Part shown: positions 11,901 through 22,924 of the stretch, piece after piece
Position numbering within the stretch: the first letter of the stretch is position 1
How the letters are laid out: the number at the start of each line of letters is the position of its first letter
Origin: Blastobasis lacticolella
Taxonomy: Eukaryota > Arthropoda > Insecta > Lepidoptera > Blastobasidae
DNA: 64,000 nucleotides
Assembly: GCA_905147135.1 (NCBI GenBank)
Contig: LR990042.1
Span: forward strand, 16,979,545 to 17,043,544
Reading direction: 5' to 3'
Made by a program: the position numbers and the translations under genes
Notes under the pieces: model-generated
What the model saw: only the letters and a program-made list of their open reading frames with translations
Told to the model about the DNA's origin: nothing
The model's database searches: none

Positions 11901-12970
11901 ACTTCTATCCCTACAATATATTCTCATATTAAGTTATGTATATAATGTGAAACCTAATAAAGACTTATTATATGTATACGTCTATGTTAATTACGAAATG
12001 GATGATTGTTAGTTTCTTATAAAATATGAAATATTTTAATTCTGGGATATTATCTGCTCGTTCTAATCGCTTTGGGGATAAGGCTTTGATCTGCTAGACT
12101 TTACATAAGCCCTGATAAAAATTAAAACTCCCCCATAAATTGTTACGAATAAGTACCGCTGGAACAAAAAGTAAAGTTCCGACTGTTGAGCGGACCAATT
12201 TCACGAGTAGGTAAAGCCCATAGAACCGGACGACTGTACTTTCATGTTATAGGACAAAAAAGTGCGCGGATATTTTTGCAAACAATGCCCGGTGTTATCA
12301 AATTTATCTTTCTGTTCAAGTGGGATTGGCGCAGCTACGGTCGTTTGCCTTCTCGTAACAAGGCGATTTTGGCGCAACGCGGCTGAACTAAGGAAATATT
12401 CAAAGCTACCCAATCGCGCTACTAAATCAAACCCGAGTGCGTTACGCCGGCGCCACCGTGCCTAAACAAATTTCAACACAGGTGATCTCGATTTTTCATT
12501 TCCGCCGTCACGCCACTCTATGACGATCAATCCGATACATTCGCCGGGAGATTTATCCCATTTTTTCGGTGTATGTAAATAAATTGCTGCCACTTTGTTT
12601 TATCGGTCACATTGTTTTCGATTAGAGTATGTAAATGCTGACTGCCTTCAACACAGGTACGTGCTAAAACTATTATTCGACACAATACCTTTCAATGTTC
12701 AGGTTGCGATACGATCCCAATATAATTTCGTTAGCCAATACGTTCGATAATGGATTACGCCGATGGGGTTCGAAATTTGAACACAGCCCTAACTTTCGGA
12801 GAGGAAACCGCACCATTACGTTGACTATTTGTGTTAGAAACGGCTGTTCTTTGTTTTGCTTCGCGTGTTGCCTCGAGCTCCACGAGCGTTCTATAGGCGA
12901 TAAAGTGCAGATTAAATATTTGTTGCTCGATATTTCGGCGGTTGTGTTGTAACAATGATTAGATACATAC
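11901..12970. other. Intron 3, distal stretch next to exon 3
   Basis: No further exon or intact element found. Overlapping ORFs at 12186-12465 and 12673-12987 on both strands look like chance. A CGCCGGCGCC-rich patch is near 12445. A moderately GC-rich stretch near 12760-12900 could be an old repeat. Confidence 0.45.
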
Positions 12971-13173
12971 CTGGAATGGCACAGCAAATAGTCCGATGAC
13001 GATGTCGGCGAGTGCTAAGTTGGCTATGTAGCAGTTTGTGACGCTCTGCATTCGACGCGAGGTAGCAACTACCCACATCACGAGGAAATTTCCCACGACG
13101 GCCAGCACCGATATGGAGCCGTAGAGGAACGAGAGCAGCACAATCATCCCGGTCGGCACGTCGTATAACGTGT
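12971..13173 (-). CDS. Lkr: Leucokinin receptor, coding exon 3 (TM1, loop 1, TM2)
   Basis: This exon encodes the first two membrane helices of a rhodopsin-family neuropeptide receptor. After TLYDVPTG comes TM1 (MIVLLSFLYGSISVLAVVGN, with the conserved GN of TM1), the basic first intracellular loop ATSRRMQSVTN, and TM2 (YIANLALADIVIGLFAVPFQ) with the conserved LALAD aspartate. The pattern VVATSRxMQxVTN followed by YIANLALAD and GLFAVPFQ matches, from memory, insect leucokinin receptors more closely than the tachykinin, RYamide or SIFamide receptors. The acceptor is ATTGTTGCAG at 13174; the donor is CCAG|GTATGT after 12971; the exon ends in phase 0 at PFQ. The receptor is expected in the plasma membrane, coupling kinin peptides to calcium signalling; that is family knowledge. 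Confidence 0.93.
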
Positions 13174-14152
13174 CTGCAACAATTAATCGGGTTCAAGCGC
13201 ATAAGTTGCAAGTTTCGGGGCCTTGTGTGTATTTGTATTCAACTAGCGGTTAAATACTCTCTAACATACAATTCTCTACTAAAATACAACTAACTCCTTT
13301 TATTCTGTCAAGGATTTTTTAGAGTTTAAGGTAGCCTAAGGTGCATGTACATTAACGCTGAACAAGTTTGCATGCCTGTTAATACTGGCTGAACATGTGA
13401 GAGCCACTGTGTGATGATTATCTTAAGACTTATCATTGTAACCATGTTTTAAGCAAATCAATATTCTATTCTATTCTACTCTAAAATGCGGCATCCTGTT
13501 ACTTATCCGGGATGTAAATTATGACACTCGGGACTACCTACTGTTTTTCCCAAATAGAGGTTTTGACTAAGTGTGATAGTGGAGGCATCTCGCTACGAAA
13601 TCGTATAAAGTATCTATTTGAAGCTGAATAAAAAATATCTAGTTGAAGGGTAGATTTTAATATCACCGGGCTGGGCCCTGGGCACAAGACGCAAACAAAC
13701 ATTCCATCTTAGAAATACCAGGCTTTCGCAAGAATTGTAAAAGCAAAACAAAAAAACTTCTGTACAAGATTGCGTTCGTCTTTACTGTGGAAATATTTGA
13801 AATTTTGTGTCCGGATCCGTGCTCCATCTAGATTATTCACCTTGTTGAAGCAAGGGATATTTACAGATCTCCATGCTCCAGTTGATGAGCTCCCGGACAG
13901 CCTCTAGCCTCTCCTTTTGTCAAATCGTAAAAAATCCAAAATATCCCAGTAATCTCGCGCACAAGAGCCCGGTTTCCGCCTTGACCAACATGAAACAGGT
14001 AAGTGCAGCATAATAATTAAGATAAAGTGGTTGGTGGCGTTGAACGTAATTGGTCTAACTGTACCAAAGCGCACCTGACCTAATTAGAACCTGTCGTAGA
14101 CCGAATCTGACCTCAGAATCTGTCTTCCTGTGAATCTGTCTTACATCGCCGA
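13174..14152. other. Intron 2, proximal stretch
   Basis: No coding exon. It contains a (TTCTA)n microsatellite at 13463-13482 and one copy of a short repeat (13868-13925) that recurs at 29338-29392, sharing GTTGATGAGCTCCCGGACAG and CTTTTGT.AAATCGTA blocks. Confidence 0.55.
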
Positions 14153-14230
14153 ATGGTAAGTGGTCACCTCTGCCGAGGCTCTGCCTATGGACATTGGCAA
14201 AGCCAGGATTATCACCATGCTTTGGCACCT
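14153..14230 (-). repeat. Retroposon-tail repeat, family C (diverged)
   Basis: GGTAAGTGGTCACCTCTGCC, then CTATGGACATTGGCAAAGCCAGG split by substitutions, resemble the core of the family. It has no A-tract. Confidence 0.5.
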
Positions 14231-14724
14231 CTAAAACCCAGGACACTTTGCACTGTCTGCTAAACTGCCAAATGGAGCATTGGAGACGTTACTTCTACAC
14301 TAATATTATAAAGAGGAAAGATTTGTACCTATTTTTGTATGTTTGTATGTTTGTAATGAATAGGCTCAAAAAGTACTGGGCCGATTTAAAAAATTCTTTC
14401 ACCAATAGAATGCTACATTCTTCCAATTTGACATAGGCTACATTTCATTTTGAAAAAAATTAGGGATCCTTGGTAAAATTTGAACAATGTAACCGAAGGT
14501 GTAGAAAAATGAGTCTTAAAATGTCTTTCGTCGAATGCGCTGCCGAAACTATTAGCGATAGAACAAAATAATGTAAAACAATATTGAAGAATATCATAAT
14601 GTCTACAAAAAACTCCGCGGTAGCGTATGTCCAACTATTGTAGTTATTTCACTACAACAACTTTTTTCATTTTAAACATTAATGAAAATGCTAACCAAAT
14701 TCAAACCATGCTATTTATGTGTTT

Positions 14725-14996
14725 ATATTAATAAATAATAAATAATAATAATAAATATTCGTGGACAAATTCACACAGCGCCATCTAGCCCCAAACTAAG
14801 CAAAGCTTGTGCTATGGGTGCTAGATAACTGATATACTACTTAAATACTTTTAAATACATACTTATTATACATAGAACACCCAGACCCGTAACAGAAATT
14901 AAAATTCATCATTTCAATTTCTGCCCGGCCGGGAATCGAACCCGGGACCTCTTGCGTGGCAGACCGGCATGTTGACCATTGAACCACTCAGGTCGT
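14725..14996 (-). mobile_element. SINE family B, minus strand
   Basis: A second SINE family, different from A. On the minus strand it has a tRNA-like head (GTGGTTCAATGGTCAACATG, box-B-like CCCGGGTTCGATTCCCGGCC), then a body with GAAATTGAAATGATGAATTT, ACGGGTCTGGGTGTTCTATG and AAGCTTTGCTTAGTTTGGGG, ending in an (AATAA)n tail. Sister copies are at 17505 and 21058. Confidence 0.85.
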
Positions 14997-15341
14997 CAAA
15001 TTAATTAAATTAATCCTTATCCAAATAAATTATTTTATGGTCAAGACCATTTAACTACCTATAAAATAGTTTTTAAATTATTTAAATTGGACTTTCCATT
15101 CAAAAGATATTACGAATTAAAAAATTAAAACAATTATTTAATTCAGACATTCTATTCGAAAGATATCACGAGTTTAAAAATGTGAATATTAGAAAAAAGT
15201 CGCGTGTTCGCCGCTCAGTCCGCTCGGCTATCTAGGCAGCACGGGGTACGGGAGGGGAGTCAATGTCATCAAGAAATAAAGTGCCGCACACTCGCGCGGT
15301 CGGCTCCCTACGCAGCGGTCGTGTGTAATCCGTGTACCCGT

Positions 15342-15781
15342 AGTGGTACTAGGGTTGCCAACTTTTTTTAGACCAAATATAGTATTTTCGGGTTTAGAAG
15401 CCATAAAAATATAGTAGGTAGGGAATTAATCAAAAATATATAGTAGGTTTTTAAATAAAATGTACGTACCGATATTATTTCTTAAATGTATATTTTCTGC
15501 TACATTGAGCTTCATAGGCTTTTTTTTTATTTAACTTGAGTTTGACGTCACGGTGTACAAATGTCAAGACTCAAGATCGTTCTGAAATATTCGATTTGCA
15601 TCAGGAAAAATTTTCTTTGAGGATCTTATGGACGCGTTCCGTTTTGCGAAAAGTGGTAATGTTGTGCTAATTAAATATAGTAGTTTCGCCTACTATATTT
15701 TAATTTTAATATATAGTAAGTAGACTCCTAATATAGTAGGATACTATATTATATAGTAGGGTTGGCAACCCTAAGTGGTAC
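15342..15781. mobile_element. hAT-like MITE with 8-bp target duplication
   Basis: The element spans 15350-15773. Its ends are perfect 13-bp inverted repeats, TAGGGTTGCCAAC and GTTGGCAACCCTA. AGTGGTAC is duplicated exactly at 15342-15349 and 15774-15781. An 8-bp duplication with an AGGGTTGCC-type terminus fits the hAT superfamily. The 424-bp interior has no ORF and many copies of an ATATAGTAG motif, including a hairpin at about 15676-15702. It would need a transposase supplied elsewhere. It sits inside the end of an older repeat (CCCGTGCGAAGCCGGGGCG follows it). Confidence 0.85.
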
Positions 15782-16639
15782 CCGTGCGAAGCCGGGGCGG
15801 GCCGCTAGTACATTATAATGTAACAAAAACTAAAGGTTTCAAGAAGAAAATATTTATTTCTCATTGTTCAAAGAAACGTTCACTATTTAAACGAATTTAA
15901 AGTAACCTGGTTATAATTAATACCTACCGAGCAGAAATATCATTTAAAATAATTATATTTTTCTAATAACATTAGTACTTGAAAGTAATGAAATCATTTT
16001 TATAAATGAAGTAATGAAATCAAGGCCTGGAATTCTAAAAAAAAATTTCATTATAAGGGCTAGAATTAATTGGATTTCTAAATTGAGATTATGGAAATGG
16101 AAACCAGTCTCGAGCATACCACCTACTACAAGACATTTACATTGTAATTGTAATTCTATCATGACTTCAATTATTTTGGTGCCTAGATATTTATTACGGT
16201 CTTAATTACAAAATGTCGTGTCCAAACTGCGAATGAAATTGAGACATTAGTACAAACTACCTACAGATTGGTGGTTATATATCTGACTACACCTTAATTC
16301 ACAAAGAAAATGCAACAATTTTCGACAGGTAACGTGCCTTTCTAAGAGTCAGTTTTATAAATAAGTCCTAAACACATACGATCAATCACTTTATCCACAC
16401 AATAATCTGTAGAACTTTAAATTAGTAGTCGTCAGGAAATTTGTAACAATATACACCTACACAAAATCAATTTTGGAGTTTACCAGAGCTCAGGGCACGT
16501 TCGAATTTGCATTGGACCTCGCTTAGGCAAACGGTTTTATAGGGGTCGGTTTAGAGTTTCGCTCTGCTATAGTTGTCCTCTACGTACTTCTTACCACACA
16601 GAAATAAAGGAACAAAGTTTTTAGCTGACTAAAATATAG
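15782..16639. other. Intron 2 stretch without recognisable genes
   Basis: After the tail of an older repeat (15782-15812) only AT-rich DNA is seen. Short ORFs at 15953-16205 overlap on opposite strands and look like chance. Confidence 0.45.
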
Positions 16640-16789
16640 CTACTAACTATAGGTACAGTAAGAACTTATAGTTAGTAGTTTTAATGTTTAAAAAGGTACA
16701 GTAAACTTTTTAAACATTAATACTGCTATCTCCAATCCGCCTCCAATTAACCCTACAATAATAATTAATTAATTAATTATTATTGTAGG
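16640..16789. repeat. Cluster of three perfect inverted repeats
   Basis: Three perfect palindromic units lie in 150 bp: CTACTAACTATA (16640-16651) against TATAGTTAGTAG (16667-16678); TTAATGTTTAAAAAG (16681-16695) against CTTTTTAAACATTAA (16706-16720); and a 38-bp palindrome at 16752-16789 centred on AATTAATTAATTAATT. GGTACAGTAA is repeated in the first two loops, suggesting that one hairpin gave rise to the other. Confidence 0.85.
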
Positions 16790-16959
16790 TATAGGTTTTA
16801 TCTTTGTCTGTATTTTGTATTAGTTTATTTTGTATTTATGTTGTTTGTGTATTTATAAATATGGGCCTAGTTGCCTGAAATAAATGAATAAATAAATAAA
16901 AAATTAAGGGTAGTAGACATTATGTCAATAACAAAACGAGATGAGAGAGCCGAGGTCTT

Positions 16960-17212
16960 ATAACGTGAAGACGCTGAAGATTAGGTAAAGTGGAGAAGGA
17001 AGTGCAGGAAAGCGGACCCTGGCAGAAGCCGGTCTGACCGATCAGACAAAATCCACGATTCGTGGAAATACTAGTAGAATGGCTGAAAACTACTAATGAC
17101 TCCCTAAATAAATATCCTAAATAAACAATAAAAAGAGGCCGGCGGTATATAATTCACCTCGGCTTCTTCGGCTTTATAGCGTGTCTGCCGAAACTAGCCA
17201 ATGATGATGATG
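16960..17212 (+). repeat. RTE-type LINE 3' end relic
   Basis: ATTAGGTAAAGTGGAGAAGG, CGGACCCTGGCAGAAGCCGG and the tail TTCGGCTTTATAGCGTGTCT then GATGATGATGAT are typical of the 3' end of Lepidopteran RTE-like LINEs, which end in GATGAT repeats. Only the very end of the ORF (a KADPG-like tail) is represented. Confidence 0.55.
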
Positions 17213-17347
17213 ATTTACCGCCGACTCACTTTACACGTAGGTAATAAAAACCTTGTGAACTTGTGAGTAAAAAGCTTTTAGGTTCATCAATGATACACCA
17301 AAGCTTGCACAGTGTTTTACAGTGCGAGATAAAAGTTCTAAGTCGTT

Positions 17348-17745
17348 ATAAGATTTTTTGCAGACGAAACGTAGGCGAGAAACACGTAGTTAATTGCATT
17401 GCACGAATTGAGAACAGCTGGCGATTATACGATTCGATCTATTCCGTTACGTTTTCCCAACTTAATTTTCGGCTCGTTCTTGCGCCATTTTCCTAGTCAG
17501 TTACGATCTGAGTGGTTCAGTTGGTCAACACCACAGAGGTCCCGGGTGCGATTCCCGGCCGGGCAGAAATTGAAATGATGAATTTTAATTTCTGTTACGG
17601 GTCTGGGTGTTCTATGTATAATAAGTATGTATTTTAAAGTATTTAAGTAGTATATCAATTATCTAGCACCCATAGCACAAGCTTTGCTTAGTTTGGGGCT
17701 AAATGGCGCTGTGTGGATTCGTCCACGAATATTTATTATTAATTT
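17348..17745 (+). repeat. Left arm of ~400-bp inverted duplication (includes SINE B)
   Basis: About 150 bp of non-SINE sequence (from AAGATTTTTTGCAGACGAAA to CTTGCGCCATTTTCCTAGTC) plus a family-B SINE (17505-17745). The reverse complement of the same arrangement is at 21058-21467. In the non-SINE part the two arms are almost identical; in the SINE part they differ much more. Outside 17348 and 21467 the sequences do not match. Confidence 0.85.
17505..17745 (+). mobile_element. SINE family B
   Basis: Head GATCTGAGTGGTTCAGTTGG, box-B-like GTCCCGGGTGCGATTCCCGG, body and AATATTTATTATTA tail as in the other B copies. About 13 bases are missing from the head (between GTCAACA and CCACAGAGG) compared with the copies at 14725 and 21058. 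Confidence 0.85.
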
Positions 17746-17901
17746 TTTAGCTACTCCCACATCATATATGTAACTTTCTCGTAGGTATATTATAATATTT
17801 AAGTAAGTAAGTAATATTTAATTAAGGAGTGTGTTATAAAATATATCGCAAAAAGTAATTTATTTCTATTAAGTTTTTATGTTGATCCAACCGCTACCAA
17901 T

Positions 17902-20105
17902 TAAAACACACACCAGCACCCTGGCTGTCTGATGACGTGAGGGCTGCAATGCGGCGCAAGAACTCCGCAAGGTTTCGATATAAAGTTCGACCTACCGATG
18001 ACAACAAGGAAAAGTATAGACATCTGAGAAATGTGTGTAATAAAGTGTGTAGGGAAGCGCAGCGTCGACACATTCACGAGTCAGTATCTGTTGGTGATCC
18101 AGCTAAGGTCTGGAGGTTTCTCAAAACATTAGGTATAGGTAAATCGCGTGATGAGCAGGTTTCACCTAATTTAGACGTTAATGCTCTTAATGATCATTTC
18201 TCTTCTTCATCATCTATAGATGAGGCCACTAAAGCTGCTACCTTAAGCAATCTCTCCCTACTTCATACTCCCGATCCCAATCACCTCTCCTTTTCCTTTG
18301 ATTCCTTTTCTGAGGAGGATGTAAAGAAAAGTGTTCTGCATATCACCTCCAATGCGGTAGGTAGTGATGATATAGGCCGTAATATGGTTTTACCAATCCT
18401 TGACATAATTATCCCAATCGTAACGGCTATATTTAACTACTCTATAACATCGGGCATCGTGCCGTCTATATGGAAGGAAGCAACAATTATTCCCATCCCT
18501 AAAAAATCCAATCCTTTGTCCTTGTCCGATTATCGTCCCATATCCATCTTACCACTTTTATCAAAAGTACTGGAGCGTCTCGTCTATCACCAGCTGACAA
18601 ATTTCCTTTCCGCGTCTAATCTATTAAACCCACTCCAATCTGGTTTCCGTCCTGGTCATAGCACTGTCACAGCTTTAGTTAAAATCACTGACGACTGCAG
18701 AGGGGGAATGGAAAGTGGTTGTGTGACCGTCCTAACTCTGCTCGACTTCAGTAACGCCTTCAATACTGTAGATCAGGACATTCTACTGGGTATCCTCAGT
18801 TCTCTAGGTATATCGGCCAGAGCCGTAACTTGGTTCAAGAGCTATCTGGAGTGCTGCCGTCAACGTGTGCGCGTTGGTGATACATTCTCCAACTGGTCGA
18901 GCATTACTACCGGGGTGCCGCAAGGTGGCGTGCTATCTCCACTACTTTTCTCACTGTTTATAAATAGCATTACATTAAATCTCTCTTCTTCCTACCACCT
19001 ATATGCCGATGACCTACAAATTTACACTCAGGCTCCTCCCGATAAAATAGGTCAAGCCATTGCTATTATAAACAGTGATCTGGAGCGTATATCCGCGTTG
19101 AGTGACAGCTATGGACTTAAGGTGAACCCTCTCAAAACTCAACTTGTTGTCATCGGTAGTTCACGAATGTTATCCAAGGTAAACAAAATGGTGCTTCCCA
19201 ATGTTGTGCTCGACGGGGTTTGTATTCCCAGGAGCAAAACGGTGAAGAACTTGGGGATACTTGTAGATGAGAGTCTGTCATGGGCTCCTCAGATCGCAAG
19301 CCTCAGCCAGAAGCTCTTTGCGGCTTATTCCTCCTTAAGAAGATTGCGCAACTTCTTACCTTTTGGTACTAGGATTGCGCTTGCACAGTCCCTGCTTTTG
19401 CCGATATTGGATTATGCGGATGCCAGCTTCTTAGATGTTACCGAGGCCCAGTTGAATAAACTGGAGAGGCTGCAGAATGTCTGCATCCGATTTATATTTG
19501 GGCTCCGCAAATTTGATCACATCTCCGAGTTTCGTTCCAAGCTATGCTGGCTTCCCATCCGTCTTCGCCGGAATGCTCGTATTGTCTCCCTTCTTTACTG
19601 CGTGTTGTTCGGGAAGTCATCGCCGAAGTATCTCGGGGAACTTTTTGTATTCAAAGCCAATACCCAGAGCCGCTCTTTGCGTGCATGCCGTGAGAAGATG
19701 CTCGAGATTCCTGCCCATACAACTGACTTCTATCACAAATCGTTCGCACTGCAGGCGGCTAGACTATGGAACAGTCTTCCCCGAGATATAAGGTGTGCAG
19801 AATCGTTGTACAGTTTCAAGAAAAAAATAAAACAACATTACTTGACTTTAGTGGGGTGATTATGGGTTCTAGGTTACTTTACTAGCTTTCCAATTGTTTT
19901 TGTTTTCAATGTTAATTTTTGTATAGTTTTTGTGTGCACTACCTATCAATGACTAAAATACTTTTCTTTTACTTTCCATACCAAGGTTGTCTGGAAGAGA
20001 TCACGCTAGTGATAAGACCGCCCTTTGTACTGCTTTTTATTATGTATTTTATCCCATGTATGTATCTAGTGTGCAAATAAAGAGTTTTTGTATTGTATTG
20101 TATTG
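17902..20105 (+). mobile_element. 5'-truncated LINE with intact reverse-transcriptase ORF
   Basis: A non-LTR retrotransposon missing its 5' part, including the endonuclease. The open frame extends from about 17886 (TPAPWLSDDVRAAM) to the TGA at 19857-19859, with no internal stop over the 640 codons from 17937. RT motifs in order: SDYRPISILPLLSKVLERLV, SGFRPGHSTVTAL, LLDFSNAFNTVDQDILL, GVPQGGVLSPLLFSLFINS, the catalytic YADD (in YHLYADDLQIY), then LKVNPLKTQLVVIG and a C-terminal FALQAARLWNSLPRDIR. The 3' UTR ends AATAAAGAGTTTTTGTATTG plus ATTGT repeats. The motifs suggest a CR1/Jockey-group clade; clade is not certain. TACCAAT at 17895-17901 and 20106-20112 may be a short target duplication. 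It is in intron 2, opposite to the receptor gene. Inability to make endonuclease makes it non-autonomous. Confidence 0.92.
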
Positions 20106-20159
20106 TACCAATCTTCATAGGATCATCCACTAGAATTTCATCACCTTTTTACCTTTTAT

Positions 20160-20500
20160 CGGATAGGAGGTATGGTATCCGCCTCGTAAGCGAGAGGTAC
20201 CGGGGTCAAAGCCCACTGCGGCCATGTACCAACAACTCTTTTCTGAGTTATATACATTAGACTAAAGCTAACCAAGGCTCTTACGGCGAGGGGAAACAGC
20301 GTGATGAAACCTGCACATTCTGGCGAAAGAATCTATAACCATGATCTAATCTGGTTCCTCTGGTAGCAGGGTCACAGAGGTCAGATGGCAGTCGCTCCAC
20401 TGTAATTATCTGATCTGTCTAATCGAGGATCATGGTCAAGGCGGAACCCGGGCCCTCGTGAGCGAGAGCACAACTGGGACATTAACGCCAATATGATACT
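20160..20500 (+). mobile_element. SINE family A, near full-length
   Basis: The head is partly degraded (GTAAGCGAGAGGTACCGGGG, then CACTGCGGCCATGTACCA). The body shows CTCTTACGGCGAGGGGAAAC and AGAGGTCAGATGGCAGTCGC; the end is GGACATTAACGCCAATATGA. A deletion removes part of the ATCTGGTCAGG block. It lies directly behind the LINE. Confidence 0.82.
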
Positions 20501-20504
20501 TTTT

Positions 20505-21057
20505 AATCCGCTGGAAATATATCAAAATCGATCGAGCCGTTTTGGTCAAGCCATTTTTAGTCAGTCTTCTTTCACTTGATAGCTTTATTATTTCATGGTG
20601 AAAGGCGCGTGATCTTCAAAAGGCGTCGATACGAACTTTAAGTTGGCTCTTTCATTTTTTGGCTATCAATTATAGCTCTCGAGAAATCGCCGTGTAAAAG
20701 TACACAATTTTTATGTCGCTCGAATTCCTATCGTGCACCCCTTTTTGAAAAATGTTCGTGTATTCATTTCAAAATAATTAAATCCTGGGGCTTAGTTGAT
20801 GTTAACAGACATCCAAACTGCGCATGGGTAATCTCTACATAGTATAAAACAAAGTCGCTTCCTCCGCCGTCTGTCCCACTGTACCAATGTATGTATATTC
20901 ACATAGATCTTTTATACTTCGCAATGGATTTTAGTGCCGTTTTCAACAATAGATAGACTGTTTCAAGATGAAGGTTGGACAATACGCGAATTAAAGAGGA
21001 AGATTTACAGGGTAGGACAACACCTGAACGTACGGCGGGCCAGCTACTTTTATATTA
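20505..21057. other. Intron 2 stretch between SINE A and the right duplication arm
   Basis: No gene or intact element is recognised. Confidence 0.4.
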
Positions 21058-21467
21058 ATAAATAAATAATGCTTAGACCACTCACACAGAGCCATCTAGC
21101 CCCAAAGTAAGCAAAGCTTGTATTTATGGGTGGTAGACAACTGATAAACCACATATAAATATACTTTTAAATACATACTTATTATACATATAACACCCAG
21201 ACCCGTAACAGAAATAAAAATTATTATTTAAATTTCTGCCCGGCCGGGAATCGCACCCGGGACCTCTGCGTGGTAGATCGGCTGTTGATCAACTGAACCA
21301 CTCAGATCGTAACTAACTGGGAAAATGGCGCAAGAACGAGCCGAAAATTAAGTTGGGAAAACGTAACGGAATAGATCGAATCGTATAATCGCCAGCTGTT
21401 CTCAATTCGTGCAATGCAATTAACTACGTGTTTCTCGCCTACGCTTCGTCTGCAAAAAATCTTATTA
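21058..21467 (-). repeat. Right arm of ~400-bp inverted duplication (includes SINE B)
   Basis: Reverse-complement partner of 17348-17745. The SINE B part (21058-21313) keeps the full head (GTTCAGTTGATCAACAGCCG, then a GATCTACCACGCAGAGG block), so it is the more complete copy. The LINE and a SINE A lie between the arms. Confidence 0.85.
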
Positions 21468-22092
21468 GAGCCGGCACACGCACGAGACGAGACGTCGCAT
21501 CGCAGAAATATTCGAGCTTGCGTAACTCAAGAACTTGCGAAACATGCGAATTGATTCATCAAGAAGATCATCATCATTCTCAACGAAAGAAGACAGTTCC
21601 ATACAAACGAAGTTTGATAATAGTTTCCGTAGTAACCGATTTAATCCAATTAAAAATTTTAAAGGGTATTTAGAAACCAATATCGATGTATGTGTTTTAT
21701 TAGATTTTCGTTAAAATATATAGTTTAAAAGGGATTTAAGATTTGTAACTTTGAAACGTGTCATTTGAACGAAAATCTGACAATCCACAGAAGACAATTA
21801 AAAACACATAGAAATTGGTTTCTAAATCGCGTTTACAAAATTGAATTGGCTTTGATTGATTATGGAAATGAAAAGGAAATGATTAAACTTCGTTTGTATG
21901 GAGCCCGCCTTCTTTCGTTCATCGACCTATATCTCTACCTAAATCTCTTTAAATGAGTTCTCCAACCTTCGCTTGCACCTAAAATACGTCCTTTTCATAC
22001 AATAAATGACAATAGGCACTTTGAGATGATTAATACTTGAGAAGAAATCGAAATAAAAATAGAAATCAAGACAAGGGAAATGAGGAACATAC
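21468..22092. other. Intron 2, distal stretch next to exon 2
   Basis: AT-rich intron. Small ORFs on both strands (21428-21956) have no recognisable content. Confidence 0.45.
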
Positions 22093-22190
22093 CAAGAGTA
22101 TCGTTGGAACCATTTCTCGCAATGCCACTGTACTCGATCGTGGCGTTGCTCGGCCAGTCCGTGTCATCGTCCTGTGTGGAGTTTGACGCA
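22093..22190 (-). CDS. Lkr: Leucokinin receptor, coding exon 2 (extracellular N-tail)
   Basis: Internal exon of 98 bases encoding the extracellular N-terminal tail. The acceptor is a good pyrimidine tract ending TTTGTTGCAG; the donor is CTTG|GTATGT. In frame it reads ASNSTQDDDTDW, then SNATIEYSGIARNGSNDTL. It has four N-glycosylation sequons (NST, NAT, NGS, NDT), as expected for a GPCR ectodomain. The exon enters in phase 2 and leaves in phase 1; the leftover G joins AC at the start of exon 3 to make Asp. There are no in-frame stops and no ATG, so it needs an upstream coding exon. The N-tail is the least conserved part of the family, so identity rests on phase, sequons and position rather than on recognisable similarity. 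Confidence 0.8.
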
Positions 22191-22924
22191 CTGCAACAAA
22201 AGCAAACGCTATACGTCACACAATTACTTATTCATGTATATTGTCACAGTAATGTACTTGATGTAGTATGTGTACTTGAATCTATATAAACAGCATGTAA
22301 ATACTCCATATTGTTAGTCAGTTCAAACAAGATATACCGACCTGACTGTCCACGTAATCAGAGTTACTTAAAAAATTTTACGCTCCTATAACTATAGCTA
22401 TGTACTTCGTGGACTTGGTTGACATAAATTGATTTTTAAGCTATGGCAAGTATACCAGCTTAATTATTTTTTTGTGTGTTTTGTAAGGCCTTTGCCTACG
22501 TACTTACATAAGTAAATATTACCCCTATGTTTTATAAATCCGACATTAATTGAAGTTAAAATGCCCGTACACGAAACATGCATGCTGAATATTTAAACTC
22601 TCTATATTAGTCAGAAAGGTAATTTCACAAGTCCAGAATTACATTGTCTACGTTAAACGCGAATTGAAAATCCGACGAGCGTAAAGAGAATTATGCCAGG
22701 ATTAGGACCGTAGTACGCGACAAACCATTGTCTCTGCCTAACTGTAGCAATGTGTTGTCTCGAACATAACAATATGTCTGAAAACGGTCTCCGTTTACCC
22801 ATTTGCTACCTTTTCGCCTCTTTTCAGATAATTCGATTTACTTAGACCGTATTTAATCATAGCACTTTCTTTTCGGACAAAACATTTCTTATAATTATTA
22901 TTGTATACAATATATTATCACAGC
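22191..22924. other. Intron 1, 3' end next to exon 2
   Basis: AT-rich intron with a good pyrimidine tract for exon 2. No exon or repeat recognised. Confidence 0.45.

Noticed and set aside
12912..13211. 99-codon minus-strand ORF in another frame
   Set aside because: Out-of-frame shadow of exon 3; the TM1/TM2 frame is clearly the real one.
14900..14996. Possible tRNA gene on the minus strand
   Set aside because: It is the head of SINE family B, repeated at 17505 and 21058.
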